From positions 186,001 through 250,000 of the forward strand of contig DAIPMW010000004.1 in NCBI GenBank assembly GCA_036768475.1: 64,000 nt of DNA. Reading direction: 5' to 3'. Both the position numbers and the translations under genes were made by a program. This DNA comes from JAEUMD01 sp036768475 (GTDB lineage Bacteria; Pseudomonadota; Alphaproteobacteria; Rhizobiales; Hyphomicrobiaceae). Below are positions 25,592 to 35,086 of the stretch, piece by piece. Each line of letters begins with the position of its first letter. Positions within the stretch are counted from its first letter, which is position 1. Under the pieces are notes generated by a model. That model saw nothing but the letters and a program-made list of their open reading frames with translations, was not told the origin of the DNA and did no database searches.

Positions 25592-27763
25592 CTACTCCGC
25601 CGCGCTCTTGGCCTCATAACCGAGCAACGCGTTGAGCTCGTGAATAAGCTTGGCGGCGGCTTCGGGGATGCTGGTGCCGGGGCCAAAGACTGCCTTGGCG
25701 CCGGCGGAATGCAGCGCATCATAGTCCGAAGACGGTATCACGCCGCCGACGACGATCACGATGTCGCCACGGCCTTCCTTCTCCAGTGCAGCTTTCAGCT
25801 CCGGAACGAGCGTGAGGTGACTGGCTGCCAGAGATGATACGCCGATGACGTGCACGTCATTCTCGACTGCCTGGCGGGCAGCCTCGTCCGGCGTGGCAAA
25901 GAGCGGTCCGATGTCGACGTCGAAGCCCAGATCGGCAAATGCGGAGGCAATCACCTTTTGCCCGCGATCGTGGCCGTCCTGGCCCATCTTGGCGATCAGG
26001 ATTCGCGGCCGACGCCCATCATCCTTTTCGAACTGCTCGACGAGCCGCAAGACGCTGACTACGTCCTTATTCATGTTGCCTGCCTCCGACCTGTAGACGC
26101 CGGCGACCGTGCGGATCTCGGCCTGATGGCGCGTGAATACCTTTTCGAGCGCATCGGAAATCTCGCCGACGGTCGCCTTGACGCGTGCCGCCTTTACTGC
26201 GAGGTCGAGCAGGTTGGCGTTGCCCTTTGCGCCCTCGGTCAGCGCGTTCAATGCTGCCGCGACGTCCTTCTCGTTGCGCTCGGCGCGCAGACGCGTGAGC
26301 TTGGCGATCTGCTGCTCGCGGACCGAGCGGTTATCGACCTTCAGAACCTCGATTTCGGCATCATCCTTGACGCGGAACTTGTTGACGCCGACGATTGTCT
26401 GGCGGCCGCTATCGATGCGCGCCTGGGTGCGGGCGGCCGCTTCCTCGATGCGCATCTTGGGGATGCCCGCGGCAATCGCCTTCGCCATGCCGCCGAGCTT
26501 GTCCACCTCGTCGATGTGGGAGAGCGCCTTCACAGCAAGATCGTGCGTCAGGCGCTCGATGAAGAACGAACCGCCCCACGGATCGGCGACGCGGCAGGTG
26601 CCACTTTCCTGCTGGATGAAAAGCTGCGTGTTGCGGGCGATACGCGCGGAGAAGTCGGTCGGTAGCGCAATCGCTTCGTCGAGCGAGTTGGTGTGCAGGG
26701 ACTGCGTGTGCCCCTGCGTTGCAGCCATCGCCTCGACCGCGGTGCGGGTGACGTTGTTGAAGACGTCCTGTGCTGTCAGCGACCAACCGGACGTTTGCGA
26801 GTGAGTGCGCAGCGACAGTGAACGGGCGTCCTTCGGCTTGAACTCCTTCTGCACGAGATTGGCCCAGAGCAGGCGCGCGGCCCGCATCTTGGCGATCTCC
26901 ATGTAGAAGTTCATGCCGATGGCCCAGAAGAACGACAGGCGCGGCGCGAACTTGTCAATGTCGAGACCAGCTGCGACGCCGGCGCGCGCATACTCAATGC
27001 CATCGGCAATGGTGTAGGCCAGTTCCAGATCCGCCGTCGCACCCGCCTCCTGCATGTGATAGCCGGAGATCGAGATCGAGTTGAACTTCGGCATGTGCGC
27101 GGATGTGTAACCGAAAATGTCGGAAATGATCCGCATCGAGGGAGCGGGCGGATAGATGTAGGTATTGCGCACCATGAACTCTTTCAGGATGTCGTTCTGG
27201 ATGGTTCCTGAAAGCTTGTCGTGCGGGACGCCCTGCTCCTCGCCCGCAACGATGAAGAGGGCGAGCACGGGAAGAACGGCGCCGTTCATGGTCATCGACA
27301 CGCTCATCTGCTCGAGCGGGATGCCTGAGAACAGCGTGCGCATGTCGAAGATGCTGTCGATCGCGACACCGGCCATGCCGACATCGCCCTTCACGCGGGG
27401 ATGGTCGGAATCGTAGCCGCGGTGCGTGGCGAGGTCGAAGGCGACCGAGAGGCCCTTCTGACCGGCGGCGATGTTGCGGCGATAAAAGGCGTTCGAATCC
27501 TCGGCGGTGGAGAAGCCCGCGTACTGCCGGATGGTCCAGGGTTGGGTGACGTACATCGCCGGGTAGGGGCCGCGCAGATATGGCGCAATGCCGGGATACG
27601 TGTCGAGGAAGTCGAGGCCGGCGGTGTCAGCGCCGGTGTAGACGGGCTTGACTTCAATGCCCTCGGGCGTGGTCCAGGTGGCCCCCGGCGCGGCAGGCGA
27701 AGGCGTGGCAGCGGCCTGCGCATTGTCAAGAGCCAGGGCTGAGAAGTCAGGAATTCGGGTCAT
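25592..27763 (-). CDS. mutB: Methylmalonyl-CoA mutase, large (catalytic) subunit
   Basis: A 723-residue B12-dependent enzyme interconverting (R)-methylmalonyl-CoA and succinyl-CoA. The N-terminal TIM barrel includes YVTQPWTIRQYAGFSTAEDSN, VAFDLATHRGYDSDHPRV and MTMNGAVLPVLALF. The C-terminal B12-binding domain has GQDGHDRGQK (the DxHxxG cobalt-ligand His) and GVSSLAASHLTLVPEL. The ATG at 27763 is chosen over one 12 codons upstream because family members start MTRIPDF-like. The small subunit gene lies upstream on the same strand, with a tiny membrane protein and a degraded repeat between them. It serves propionyl-CoA or ethylmalonyl-CoA routes. Confidence 0.97.
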   Translation of the reverse strand: MTRIPDFSALALDNAQAAATPSPAAPGATWTTPEGIEVKPVYTGADTAGLDFLDTYPGIAPYLRGPYPAMYVTQPWTIRQYAGFSTAEDSNAFYRRNIAAGQKGLSVAFDLATHRGYDSDHPRVKGDVGMAGVAIDSIFDMRTLFSGIPLEQMSVSMTMNGAVLPVLALFIVAGEEQGVPHDKLSGTIQNDILKEFMVRNTYIYPPAPSMRIISDIFGYTSAHMPKFNSISISGYHMQEAGATADLELAYTIADGIEYARAGVAAGLDIDKFAPRLSFFWAIGMNFYMEIAKMRAARLLWANLVQKEFKPKDARSLSLRTHSQTSGWSLTAQDVFNNVTRTAVEAMAATQGHTQSLHTNSLDEAIALPTDFSARIARNTQLFIQQESGTCRVADPWGGSFFIERLTHDLAVKALSHIDEVDKLGGMAKAIAAGIPKMRIEEAAARTQARIDSGRQTIVGVNKFRVKDDAEIEVLKVDNRSVREQQIAKLTRLRAERNEKDVAAALNALTEGAKGNANLLDLAVKAARVKATVGEISDALEKVFTRHQAEIRTVAGVYRSEAGNMNKDVVSVLRLVEQFEKDDGRRPRILIAKMGQDGHDRGQKVIASAFADLGFDVDIGPLFATPDEAARQAVENDVHVIGVSSLAASHLTLVPELKAALEKEGRGDIVIVVGGVIPSSDYDALHSAGAKAVFGPGTSIPEAAAKLIHELNALLGYEAKSAAE

Positions 27764-28075
27764 AGGTGCTCGCAGTCGAGGCCAAGGCCCCGGTCTCATC
27801 TCAAACCATCACTGCGGTGCATCATAATCCCCTGTGGCTGCCGGGCAATAGCTGCGAAAGACAAGGCTCGCTTATACCGGGGGCTTCATGGTCCCTGGAA
27901 GACGGCTCGCTGCCCGACCGGGATCGGCCAGGGTGGCAGATTCTGGGCCGTGTTCATGTTCGATGACAACACGGCCGCGATCCAGGTCCTTGGCTTTAAG
28001 CATGTTTTTCGTGGTGAAACGCTCGGCTGAAGAGTGGCGAGAGGGCTGGGATGGCGGCCGGCCGGGAAAACGGGC
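27764..28075. other. 312-bp intergenic region between the mutB and 64-residue-ORF genes
   Basis: It contains the degraded repeat R7 at about 27958-28033. No other gene is visible. The distance makes a single mutA-mutB transcript possible but uncertain. Confidence 0.5.
27958..28033 (+). repeat. Composite hairpin repeat, copy R7 (degenerate)
   Basis: TTCATGTTCGATGACAACAC followed by GCGATCCAGGTCCTTGG, then GCATGTTTTTCGTGGTGAAA and CGGCTGAAGAG. The order of modules matches R3 and R9, but both hairpin arms are eroded. Confidence 0.55.
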
Positions 28076-28270
28076 TCAGCGTTGCAGCGCAAGAAGGGCG
28101 ACCAGAAGCGAGACCGTGGTGACGATCGGCAGGCCGACCGCAGTCGAGACGACGACATTGGCGTTGAGGATCTGGACGAGGTCCTGGATCATCGGGCCGA
28201 GGCCAAACATGGCGATCGTGGCAATGACTGCGACCGCGAATGCCACAGTCAGCTGATTGGTGAACGACAT
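28076..28270 (-). CDS. Small two-helix membrane protein between MCM subunit genes
   Basis: A 64-residue protein starting MSFTNQLTVAFAVAVIATIAMF. Two hydrophobic helices (about 7-30 and 43-62) flank a short loop (QDLVQILNANVV). ACGGAGATA precedes the ATG. It lies on the same strand 141 bp after the small subunit gene of methylmalonyl-CoA mutase. I do not recognise a family. Composition and ribosome site make it more likely real than not. Confidence 0.6.
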   Translation of the reverse strand: MSFTNQLTVAFAVAVIATIAMFGLGPMIQDLVQILNANVVVSTAVGLPIVTTVSLLVALLALQR

Positions 28271-28411
28271 CGGGTATCTCCGTCAGAATTGCGTGGCCGG
28301 GTGCAACGGCCGTTTGGTCTGTGGAGAGATTGCCGCGTGCGGGGTTCGCCGGCAGTTCCCTGCGTGACAGGGATACGCCTGACGCCCGCTTGTTGTCCGA
28401 TGGCGCGCCGG

Positions 28412-30310
28412 TCAGGCGGTCAGATCGTGCTGCAGATCGGTCAGGACCTCGATGGCGTTCTGCCCGGCATGGAGGAAGTGGTCGACGCCGGCCGCGCGCA
28501 ACTCGGTTTCGAGCTTGCCGGGATGGCCAGCGAGCAGCACGCGCACGGCGCCCGCCTCGATCAGCGCCTTCACGGTTTTCAATCCCAGTTGCGCGTAGAT
28601 CGCATCCGACGAGCACACGCATGCGGTGCGGGCGCCAGAGGCCGTGAATGCGGCGGCGGCGTCCTCTGCGGTCGCATAGCCATCGCTGATCAGGCTCGCT
28701 ATCCCGGCGACGGCCAGCCTGTTCTTGATCCAGGTGGTGCGCGCGGTGTGGTCGGCAATGGTGCCGAGGCTCGCCAGGAACACGGTCGGTGCGTGGCCGG
28801 TGCGCTGCGTGACATGATCGGCGGCATCGCGCAAATCCTCGAAGGGTGCGGATAGGCGATGCGGGGCAAGCGGCGCTGAGAGACCCTCGCCGGCAAGCGT
28901 GGGAGCCGTTGGCCAGGGGGTGACGGTGATACCGTCGTCTCCGAGCAGCGGGAAGGCGGAGGTGCCGGTGAGCTGTTGCCTGCCTGTGGCGATCGCTGCA
29001 TCGCGCGCTGCGGCAGTGGCGGCGATGTCGCGCTGAATGGCTCCGCTCTCAAGGCCCATAAGGATGCCGCCAGCCTTCTCGATGCCTTGGAAGCGCTCCC
29101 AGGCCTTGGTGGCAACATTGGCAGTGAGGGACTCGACGTACCAGGAGCCGCCCGCCGGATCGGCAACGCGGCCGAGCGAGGATTCCTCCTGGGCGACGAT
29201 CTGGGTATTGCGGGCAATGCGGTAGGCGAACGCATCGGGTCGTCCGAGCGCCCAGGTGTAGGGCAGTACGGTGACGGCATCGGCGCCACCGAAAGCGGCG
29301 CCCAGAGTTGCAGCCGTGGTGCGCAGCATATTGGTCCAGGGGTCGCGCTTGGTCATCATGCGGGCCGAGGACGTGACGGCAAGGCGTACGCGGGAGGCGG
29401 CATCGGTAGCGCCGGACGCCTGCGCGATGCGGGCGATGATGCGGCGGGCAGCGCGCAGCTTGGCTATCGTGAGGAAGAGGTCGGTATCGGCAGCGAGCGT
29501 GACGGTCATTTGCGCCAGCGCGTCCGCAACGGAGACGTCGGCCGCCTCGAAGGCACGCAGGTAGGCGACGAGCGAGGATGCCATCACCGCAAGTTCCTCG
29601 CCTTCGCTGCCGCCCGCCTCATGCGCCACGCGGCCATCGACTCGGACGGTGCGCGCCTTCGGGAACGCGGCACGAAGTTCCTTGGCGAGCGACAGAGACT
29701 GCGTGATCGCCTCAACGGCGGGCTTCAGGGCATGTCCGGTGCGAGCCAGCGTACCGATTGGATCGAGATCGAAGCGGACCTGGACCTTGTCGGCGGGCGC
29801 GGCAAGTATTGCGATGGCGTCCTTCAGATGGCGTGCCGCGGCCTCCGCGCCCAATCCGGCGTCCAGCGTGACGGGCGCGAATTCGAGGTAAACGCCCGTA
29901 AGTACGCGTGCCATGTCCGCGCCGCTGGCGATCGGGATACCGACCTGCCCAGGGGCTTCGATCTTCAGAACCACGCCGTTGGCGCCGCCTTCGAGCTCGG
30001 CCAATACATTTTTGTTTGCGGCCTCAGGATCGGCCGCCACCACGGCCTGCTCGATGCTCCAGCCCAGACCCTCAGGTCCGGAATGCAGCCCGCGCACATA
30101 AGGGGCAGCGCCGGGGATGGCCGCCTCCGCGCCAGCGATCGTATCCGCACGGGTGTAGAGCGGTTCGATGCGCAGTCCATCAGATGTGCGCGAAACCATC
30201 CGTTTCTCAAAATCGCCGCCCTTCAAGGCCTTCTCGACCAGTTTCAACCACATCTCGCGGTCCGGCTTGGCAAAGTCGGCGGCGAACGGCGTGGTGGCGG
30301 TATCGGACAT
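28412..30310 (-). CDS. mutA: Methylmalonyl-CoA mutase, small subunit
   Basis: A 632-residue paralogue of MutB. It keeps the barrel scaffold (RIEPLYTRADTIAGAEAAIPG, YVRGLHSGPEGLGWSIEQ, RIARNTQIVAQEESSLGRVADPAGGSWYVE). Its C-terminal B12-like domain lacks the DxHxxG motif, as expected for the non-catalytic subunit of the heterodimer. The start MSDTATTPFAADFAKPDREMWLK is typical. Transcription runs toward the 64-residue membrane protein and mutB. Confidence 0.95.
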   Translation of the reverse strand: MSDTATTPFAADFAKPDREMWLKLVEKALKGGDFEKRMVSRTSDGLRIEPLYTRADTIAGAEAAIPGAAPYVRGLHSGPEGLGWSIEQAVVAADPEAANKNVLAELEGGANGVVLKIEAPGQVGIPIASGADMARVLTGVYLEFAPVTLDAGLGAEAAARHLKDAIAILAAPADKVQVRFDLDPIGTLARTGHALKPAVEAITQSLSLAKELRAAFPKARTVRVDGRVAHEAGGSEGEELAVMASSLVAYLRAFEAADVSVADALAQMTVTLAADTDLFLTIAKLRAARRIIARIAQASGATDAASRVRLAVTSSARMMTKRDPWTNMLRTTAATLGAAFGGADAVTVLPYTWALGRPDAFAYRIARNTQIVAQEESSLGRVADPAGGSWYVESLTANVATKAWERFQGIEKAGGILMGLESGAIQRDIAATAAARDAAIATGRQQLTGTSAFPLLGDDGITVTPWPTAPTLAGEGLSAPLAPHRLSAPFEDLRDAADHVTQRTGHAPTVFLASLGTIADHTARTTWIKNRLAVAGIASLISDGYATAEDAAAAFTASGARTACVCSSDAIYAQLGLKTVKALIEAGAVRVLLAGHPGKLETELRAAGVDHFLHAGQNAIEVLTDLQHDLTA

Positions 30311-30643
30311 GGGTCAACTTCCAGCGGGAATTTCGCGTTGCGGACTAAAGTGTTTTTGACTGCGGGAGGGGGTAGCGCGTTTTCCGCCACTCTACAATCC
30401 AGGCTGCGCGGGGTGCACGTCAAATTCGGCTGCTTCGGCCAATTTCGGCATCGTTGACGGGTCGTGCTGCGAGGAACTTTGTGGGGGGATCGGCGTGCCT
30501 GCGTGTTTGCATCCCGGGCCCTTGCATGTCATTTGAATCCTGAGCGGAGCGATTCCCGCCTTTGCCGGAGTTTTCCGGGCCTCGTGTGGGGATGCGGTCC
30601 CGGCAACCTTGGCACCGCCGCCAACGCCATGTGGGAGCGAGGA
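30311..30643. other. 333-bp divergent intergenic region
   Basis: It lies between mutA (leftward) and the HerA-like gene (rightward) and should hold both promoters. The frame of the HerA-like gene stays open back to 30464, but nothing there resembles the family. No repeat seen. Confidence 0.5.
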
Positions 30644-32080
30644 ATGAGCGACAGCAAAGGGGCATCAGCCGCGGATCCGACGGCGGACCCGCGCTTCTTC
30701 GCGCAGGCTGGTCGCATCCTGCTCGGGGGCAGTCATGCCGGCATCGAATACATTGATCTCAAGCTTGCCAACAGGCACGGTCTCGTCACCGGCGCGACCG
30801 GGACCGGCAAGACGGTGACGCTGCAGGTGCTGGCGGAAGGTTTCTCGGCCGCTGGCGTTCCAGTCTTTGCCGCTGATATCAAGGGTGACCTGTCAGGAAT
30901 TGCCGTGCCCGGCGAGCCCAAAAAGCATCTGGTCGAGCGGGCCGCGGAGATCGGTCTTCCAGGTTATCATAATGCAGGTTTCCCGGTCGCCTTCTGGGAT
31001 ATTTTCGGTGAGCAAGGCCATCCCGTGCGCACCAGTGCACAGTCGATGGGCGCCTTGTTGCTGTCGCGCCTGCTCGATTTGACCGAACCTCAGGAGGGCG
31101 TGCTCAACATTGCCTTCCGTTGGGCGGAGGACCGGCGCAATGCGCGCGATCCGAAGTTCGTTATCCGCAAATTGCGAGATCTGCGCGCGGTGATCGAGGA
31201 GGTCGGCCGTCGCGCCAGCGAACTGAGGCCGCGTTATGGCAACATCGCACAGCAGACGGTCGGCGTTCTGCAACGCCGCCTGTTGGTGCTGGAGGAGCAG
31301 GGGGCCGACAACTTCTTCGGCGAGGCTGCGCTCGACATCAACGACCTGATAAAGGTGCGCGACGGTTTCGGCGTTATCAACATTCTGGCCGCCGACAAGC
31401 TGATGGACAACCCGCGGTTATATGCGACGGCGCTGCTGTGGCTGCTCGATGAGCTGTTCGACACATTGCCGGAAGTGGGCGACCTTGAGCGCCCGAAGCT
31501 CGTTTTTCTGTTCGACGAAGCGCATCTGCTTTTTGACGACGCGCCCAAGGCGGTGCTCGATCAAATCGAGCGAGTGACACGCCTCATCCGCTCCAAGGGG
31601 GTTGGCGTCTATTACGTAACGCAGAGCCCCAGCGACGTACCCGACCGGATTTCCGCACAGCTCGGCAATCGTATCCAGCACGCGTTGCGCGCGTTCACGC
31701 CGAAGGAGCAGAAGTCAATACGCGCCGCAGCGGAAACGTTCGTCAAGAATCCTGAGATTGACACCGAGCGGGCAATCCAACAGCTCCGGGTTGGCGAGGC
31801 GCTGGTTTCGACGCTGCGAAACAAGGGCGAACCTTCGATGGTGCAGCGGGCGCTCATCCGGCCGCCAATGGGACGCATCGGACCGTTGACGATGGAAGAA
31901 CGCATGATGATCAAACGCCGCGATGTCGAAAACGCAACCAAGTACGACAAAGCGCTCGAAGTGGAAGGTGCTTTTGAGCGCGTTCAGGCGATGAATTCGA
32001 TGATGGGTGGCGTCTCCGAACAAATCGGCGATGTGAAGGAGAAACTCGGCGACTGGTTTGGCATCGGCCGAAAGGATTGA
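30644..32080 (+). CDS. HerA-like ATPase (DUF853 family)
   Basis: A 478-residue protein; the ATG at 30644 follows GGAGCGAGGA. Walker A is GATGTGKTVTLQ and Walker B is KLVFLFDEAHLLF. The DUF853 pattern includes FAADIKGDLSGIA, VTQSPSDVPDRISAQLGNR and HALRAFTPKEQKSI. The family belongs to the FtsK/HerA hexameric ATPases, and its members are annotated as putative helicases or DNA translocases without a proven role. No NurA nuclease is adjacent, so it is not a standard HerA-NurA pair. A DUF4236 membrane protein follows 13 bp later. Confidence 0.92.
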   Translation: MSDSKGASAADPTADPRFFAQAGRILLGGSHAGIEYIDLKLANRHGLVTGATGTGKTVTLQVLAEGFSAAGVPVFAADIKGDLSGIAVPGEPKKHLVERAAEIGLPGYHNAGFPVAFWDIFGEQGHPVRTSAQSMGALLLSRLLDLTEPQEGVLNIAFRWAEDRRNARDPKFVIRKLRDLRAVIEEVGRRASELRPRYGNIAQQTVGVLQRRLLVLEEQGADNFFGEAALDINDLIKVRDGFGVINILAADKLMDNPRLYATALLWLLDELFDTLPEVGDLERPKLVFLFDEAHLLFDDAPKAVLDQIERVTRLIRSKGVGVYYVTQSPSDVPDRISAQLGNRIQHALRAFTPKEQKSIRAAAETFVKNPEIDTERAIQQLRVGEALVSTLRNKGEPSMVQRALIRPPMGRIGPLTMEERMMIKRRDVENATKYDKALEVEGAFERVQAMNSMMGGVSEQIGDVKEKLGDWFGIGRKD

Positions 32081-32093
32081 AGGAGGACAGCGC

Positions 32094-32396
32094 ATGCTCA
32101 AGGGCGTCCGTTACCGCAAGACCTGGACGATCTTTCCAGGGGTAAAGATCAATCTCAGCAAGACCGGCGTCAGCACCAGCATTGGCGGCAAGGGTGCGAC
32201 GTTCAATATGGGCACCCAGGGCCGCAAAATGATCACGCTCGGCATTCCAGGGACGGGATTGAGCTATCGTGCACCGGTGGGTTGGGGCATCGTCCTGATC
32301 GTGCTCGCAGTGGTGGCGCTTGTCGGGATCGCCTACCTGATCAATCCAATTGCCGTAAAGGCTGCACTGCACTGGTGGCAGCCGAGCTGGTTCTGA
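32094..32396 (+). CDS. DUF4236 small membrane protein
   Basis: A 100-residue protein with the DUF4236 domain at the N-terminus: RKTWTIFPGVKINLSKTGVS and STSIGGKGATFNMGTQGRK, then LGIPGTGLSYRAP. A single membrane helix follows (WGIVLIVLAVVALVGIAYLI). AGGAGGA lies just before the ATG, and the gene starts 13 bp after the HerA-like gene, so they are likely co-transcribed. The domain usually heads small or multi-domain proteins of unknown function. Confidence 0.85.
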   Translation: MLKGVRYRKTWTIFPGVKINLSKTGVSTSIGGKGATFNMGTQGRKMITLGIPGTGLSYRAPVGWGIVLIVLAVVALVGIAYLINPIAVKAALHWWQPSWF

Positions 32397-32483
32397 AGCG
32401 ATTGGCGTGAAAGCTGCGCAGTGCGGGCGGAGCAGATCTCCGACTGCAGGCGTGAGTTGGTAAGGCAGGTTCAGGTGATCCAT

Positions 32484-32858
32484 ATGGTGCGCGCTGGTGG
32501 CATGCTGATTGGGATCGGGCTGGCGGTCGTTTTCACCCTGGTGGGCTTGGAAGCGGGCGCGGAAGATCAGCGCAGCAAGGACGAGGCCGAGCAAGCAAGG
32601 CTTGCCGAGGTCGGACGCGCCATCGTCAAAGAGAAATGCGCGCGCTGCCATGCGATAGGCATGGACGACAAGAGCCCGCACGCGAGTGCTCCCCCATTCC
32701 GCGATGTTGTCACCCGCTATCCGAGTGAGAACCTCGCCGAAGCACTAGCCGAAGGAATCGTCTCGGGTCATCCGGACATGCCGGTCTTCGTTTTCGAGCC
32801 GGAGGAAATCGAGGGGTTCATTGCCTATCTCGACAGCCTCGGACCGCCGGAGAAGTAA
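32484..32858 (+). CDS. Exported mono-haem c-type cytochrome
   Basis: A 124-residue protein; the ATG at 32484 follows AGGTGATC, and an ATG at 32502 would give a shorter signal peptide. An N-terminal membrane/signal segment (LIGIGLAVVFTLVGLEAGA) precedes one haem site, CARCH, in VKEKCARCHAIGMDD. The probable axial Met is in HPDMPVF. The fold resembles class I cytochrome c. It would be a small periplasmic or anchored electron carrier; its partner is unknown. It is 88 bp after the DUF4236 gene and converges on a patatin gene. Confidence 0.85.
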   Translation: MVRAGGMLIGIGLAVVFTLVGLEAGAEDQRSKDEAEQARLAEVGRAIVKEKCARCHAIGMDDKSPHASAPPFRDVVTRYPSENLAEALAEGIVSGHPDMPVFVFEPEEIEGFIAYLDSLGPPEK

Positions 32859-32881
32859 GCCGCAGCGGCTATCGCCGCAGT

Positions 32882-34102
32882 TTACGGTGCGCTTTTCGTG
32901 GCAATGAGATCGGGCGGGCGCTTGAGCCAAGGGATGCGGCCACGTCCAATCTTGCGGCCCTCTTCGAAGAGCGCGGTCTGATATACCGGATCGAAGAATT
33001 CGTTGTACTTGTGCTTGAAGTCCGCGGGCACGGCGATGAAGTTGAAGTCCGCTCCGTCGTCACGCGCCAAGCGCCAGATGCGGTAGATCTCGCCAAGGTT
33101 CTGGTTCTTGATGAGCGTTGAGATCGAGCGCGCCACGATCGGCAGCGTTTTTGGTTGCACAACCTCGTACTCGGGTGTCGCCTTGCCGTTCTTCACCAAG
33201 TAGATGTGGCGGATTGGGCGGGCGGGATAGAGCGTGTCGAAGGTGCGGAACGGCACATTGATCGGCAGGACGAAGACTTCGCGGGTGGTGCCACCGTCGA
33301 CATGCAACTCGTCGTAGGACTTACCATCGACGACCACGGGGATTTGGACCGGCGGGAGTGCTCCGGGGATCGCGGCCGAGGCCATGATGACCTTGCGGAA
33401 CAGCTCTATCGCGTCGGGGTGATTGCTGGCGGCGATCTCTCCCATATTCCAGACGACCGGCCGCTGAGCATCCAGGTTGGTCGTTCCGACAAAGAGCAGG
33501 CGACCCTTGCGGTACTCGCGGGCGATTGCATTCAAGAATGCTCTATCAACGTATTTTGCAACCAGCGCCACTAGCGGGCTGGCGTCTGCGAGCGAGGCGC
33601 CGCCAAACAGGCCGGGGAGAATTTGCGAGGTGACGAGTTGGGATGTCTGGTACTTGGTCCAGATCTCTTGCAGTGCGGCATCGTAGCTGGGACCAAGAAA
33701 GGCGAATGGCGCGATGATGGCACCAGCGCTGACGCCGGTCACGACCTCGAATTGAGGCCGGTCGCCCCGCTCCGTCCAGCCCGTGAGCAGACCGGCGCCG
33801 AATGCGCCATCACCGCCGCCGCCTGACAGCGCCAGCATCTCGATGACCGGACGCCCGCCGGAATTTTGGGCGCTTTGCGCAAGATTGGGCATGTTGGGAA
33901 GGCGGCGGCGGACCTCGCCCATGAAGTCACTTGGAACTTCGTCGCCCCAGGAACGCACGCCTGGCAGGTCGGAAACCTGGGCCACGTTTGCAAGTCGCGC
34001 GGTAGGGACGCCGTCGCGGATCATTAGTGCACCACATGCCGCCAGCGTGGCCGACAGTGCTGCGGACATTGCCAGATAAGCGAGTGTGTGCCCGAATCTC
34101 AC
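32882..34102 (-). CDS. Patatin-like phospholipase lipoprotein
   Basis: A 406-residue protein with a lipoprotein signal peptide (LSATLAACGA, lipobox Cys). The patatin domain carries the oxyanion loop LSGGGGDGAFGAGLL, the nucleophile Ser in TGVSAGA, and the catalytic Asp in HVDGGTTREV. The family hydrolyses phospholipid acyl esters. It is predicted to be anchored to the outer membrane on the periplasmic face or to the inner membrane. The two ends converge on the cytochrome c gene (23 bp apart) with no clear terminator. Confidence 0.92.
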   Translation of the reverse strand: MRFGHTLAYLAMSAALSATLAACGALMIRDGVPTARLANVAQVSDLPGVRSWGDEVPSDFMGEVRRRLPNMPNLAQSAQNSGGRPVIEMLALSGGGGDGAFGAGLLTGWTERGDRPQFEVVTGVSAGAIIAPFAFLGPSYDAALQEIWTKYQTSQLVTSQILPGLFGGASLADASPLVALVAKYVDRAFLNAIAREYRKGRLLFVGTTNLDAQRPVVWNMGEIAASNHPDAIELFRKVIMASAAIPGALPPVQIPVVVDGKSYDELHVDGGTTREVFVLPINVPFRTFDTLYPARPIRHIYLVKNGKATPEYEVVQPKTLPIVARSISTLIKNQNLGEIYRIWRLARDDGADFNFIAVPADFKHKYNEFFDPVYQTALFEEGRKIGRGRIPWLKRPPDLIATKSAP

Positions 34103-34483
34103 GACATCACGTATGGTTTTGATAAGCCCTCATCAAGGGGTCTAGCGGTGAGCCTGGCAAACGGCAAGGGTCAACGCTGCGCCCTCTCGCTTTCCACTGA
34201 GAGAATGTCGACAAAACCACACACTGACGGCCTTTCGCGGGTAAGGGCCGACGGCTCCTATCGCCAAAAACAGCCGTGTATCGCGGGCGCAATTGCAGCG
34301 GTCAGAGCGTCGGCACCTTTCAATGCCCCGTAGCCAATGGCCGCTCTGCGATAGTTTGACTTGAATATTTGGCTAAAAAGGCGATGGCCGCCGGCGGTGT
34401 GCACGGCGGCCATCGTTAATTTGCGATCATTGGGGCGGGCTCAATATTGAGAAGCCCAAGGTTGGCCGCCTCATCGAGATGCT
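34103..34483. other. 381-bp intergenic region between patatin and sodB genes
   Basis: It contains the sodB terminator near 34375-34414. The rest, including the patatin promoter side, shows no gene I can support. Confidence 0.5.
34375..34414 (-). terminator. Rho-independent terminator of sodB
   Basis: On the minus strand GATGGCCGCC and GGCGGCCATC (plus-strand 34383-34392 and 34405-34414) form a 10-bp perfect stem with a 12-nt loop. It is followed by GCC and TTTTT (plus-strand A at 34375-34379). It lies about 70 bp after the sodB stop. Confidence 0.88.
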
Positions 34484-35086
34484 TCAGACCTTGCCTTCCG
34501 CCATGGCTGCAACGTGGTCCCAGTTGACCAGATTGTCGAACCAGGCTTCGAGGTACTTCGGGCGCGCATTTCGATAGTCAATGTAATAGCTGTGCTCCCA
34601 GACGTCGCAGCCGAGAATGGGGCTGGCGCCATGCATCAACGGGTTTTCGCCGTTGGGTGTCTTCATGACGACGAGATTGCCATCCTTGAGTGCAAGCCAG
34701 GCCCACCCTGATCCGAACTGGGTCTTGCCGGCTTCGATAAAATCGGCCCGAACTTTGTCGAAACCGCCATATGCAGTGACCAGCTTCTCGATGCTGCCGG
34801 GAAGCTTGTTGCCGCCACCGCCATTTTTCATCCATTGCCAGAAATGTATGTGATTGTAGTGCTGGCCGACATTGTTGATGACCGGCTGATCCTTTGCAGA
34901 AAAGGCTTCCTGACAAATCTGCTCGATGCTCTTGCCGGCGTACTTGGATCCGTCGCCGGCAAGATTATTGCCCTGGTCGACATAGGCCTGATGGTGCTTG
35001 TCGTGATGGAATTGCAACGTTTCCGCCGACATGTAGGGCGCCAGCGAATCATAGGCGTAGGGAAGTTCGGGAAGCTTGAAGGTCAT
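34484..35086 (-). CDS. sodB: Superoxide dismutase, iron type
   Basis: A 200-residue cytoplasmic Fe/Mn superoxide dismutase. Metal ligands are visible: His in LQFHHDKHHQ, His in QHYNHIHFW, and Asp/His in CDVWEHSYYIDYR. The Gln in GQHYNH sits where FeSODs keep their active-site Gln, favouring iron. The ATG at 35086 gives MTFKLPELPYAYDSL, the usual start; the long upstream open frame is not conserved. The gene is monocistronic with its own terminator. Confidence 0.95.
   Translation of the reverse strand: MTFKLPELPYAYDSLAPYMSAETLQFHHDKHHQAYVDQGNNLAGDGSKYAGKSIEQICQEAFSAKDQPVINNVGQHYNHIHFWQWMKNGGGGNKLPGSIEKLVTAYGGFDKVRADFIEAGKTQFGSGWAWLALKDGNLVVMKTPNGENPLMHGASPILGCDVWEHSYYIDYRNARPKYLEAWFDNLVNWDHVAAMAEGKV

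Noticed and set aside
28976..30457. 493-codon plus-strand open frame
   Set aside because: Antisense of methylmalonyl-CoA mutase small subunit, whose identity is certain.
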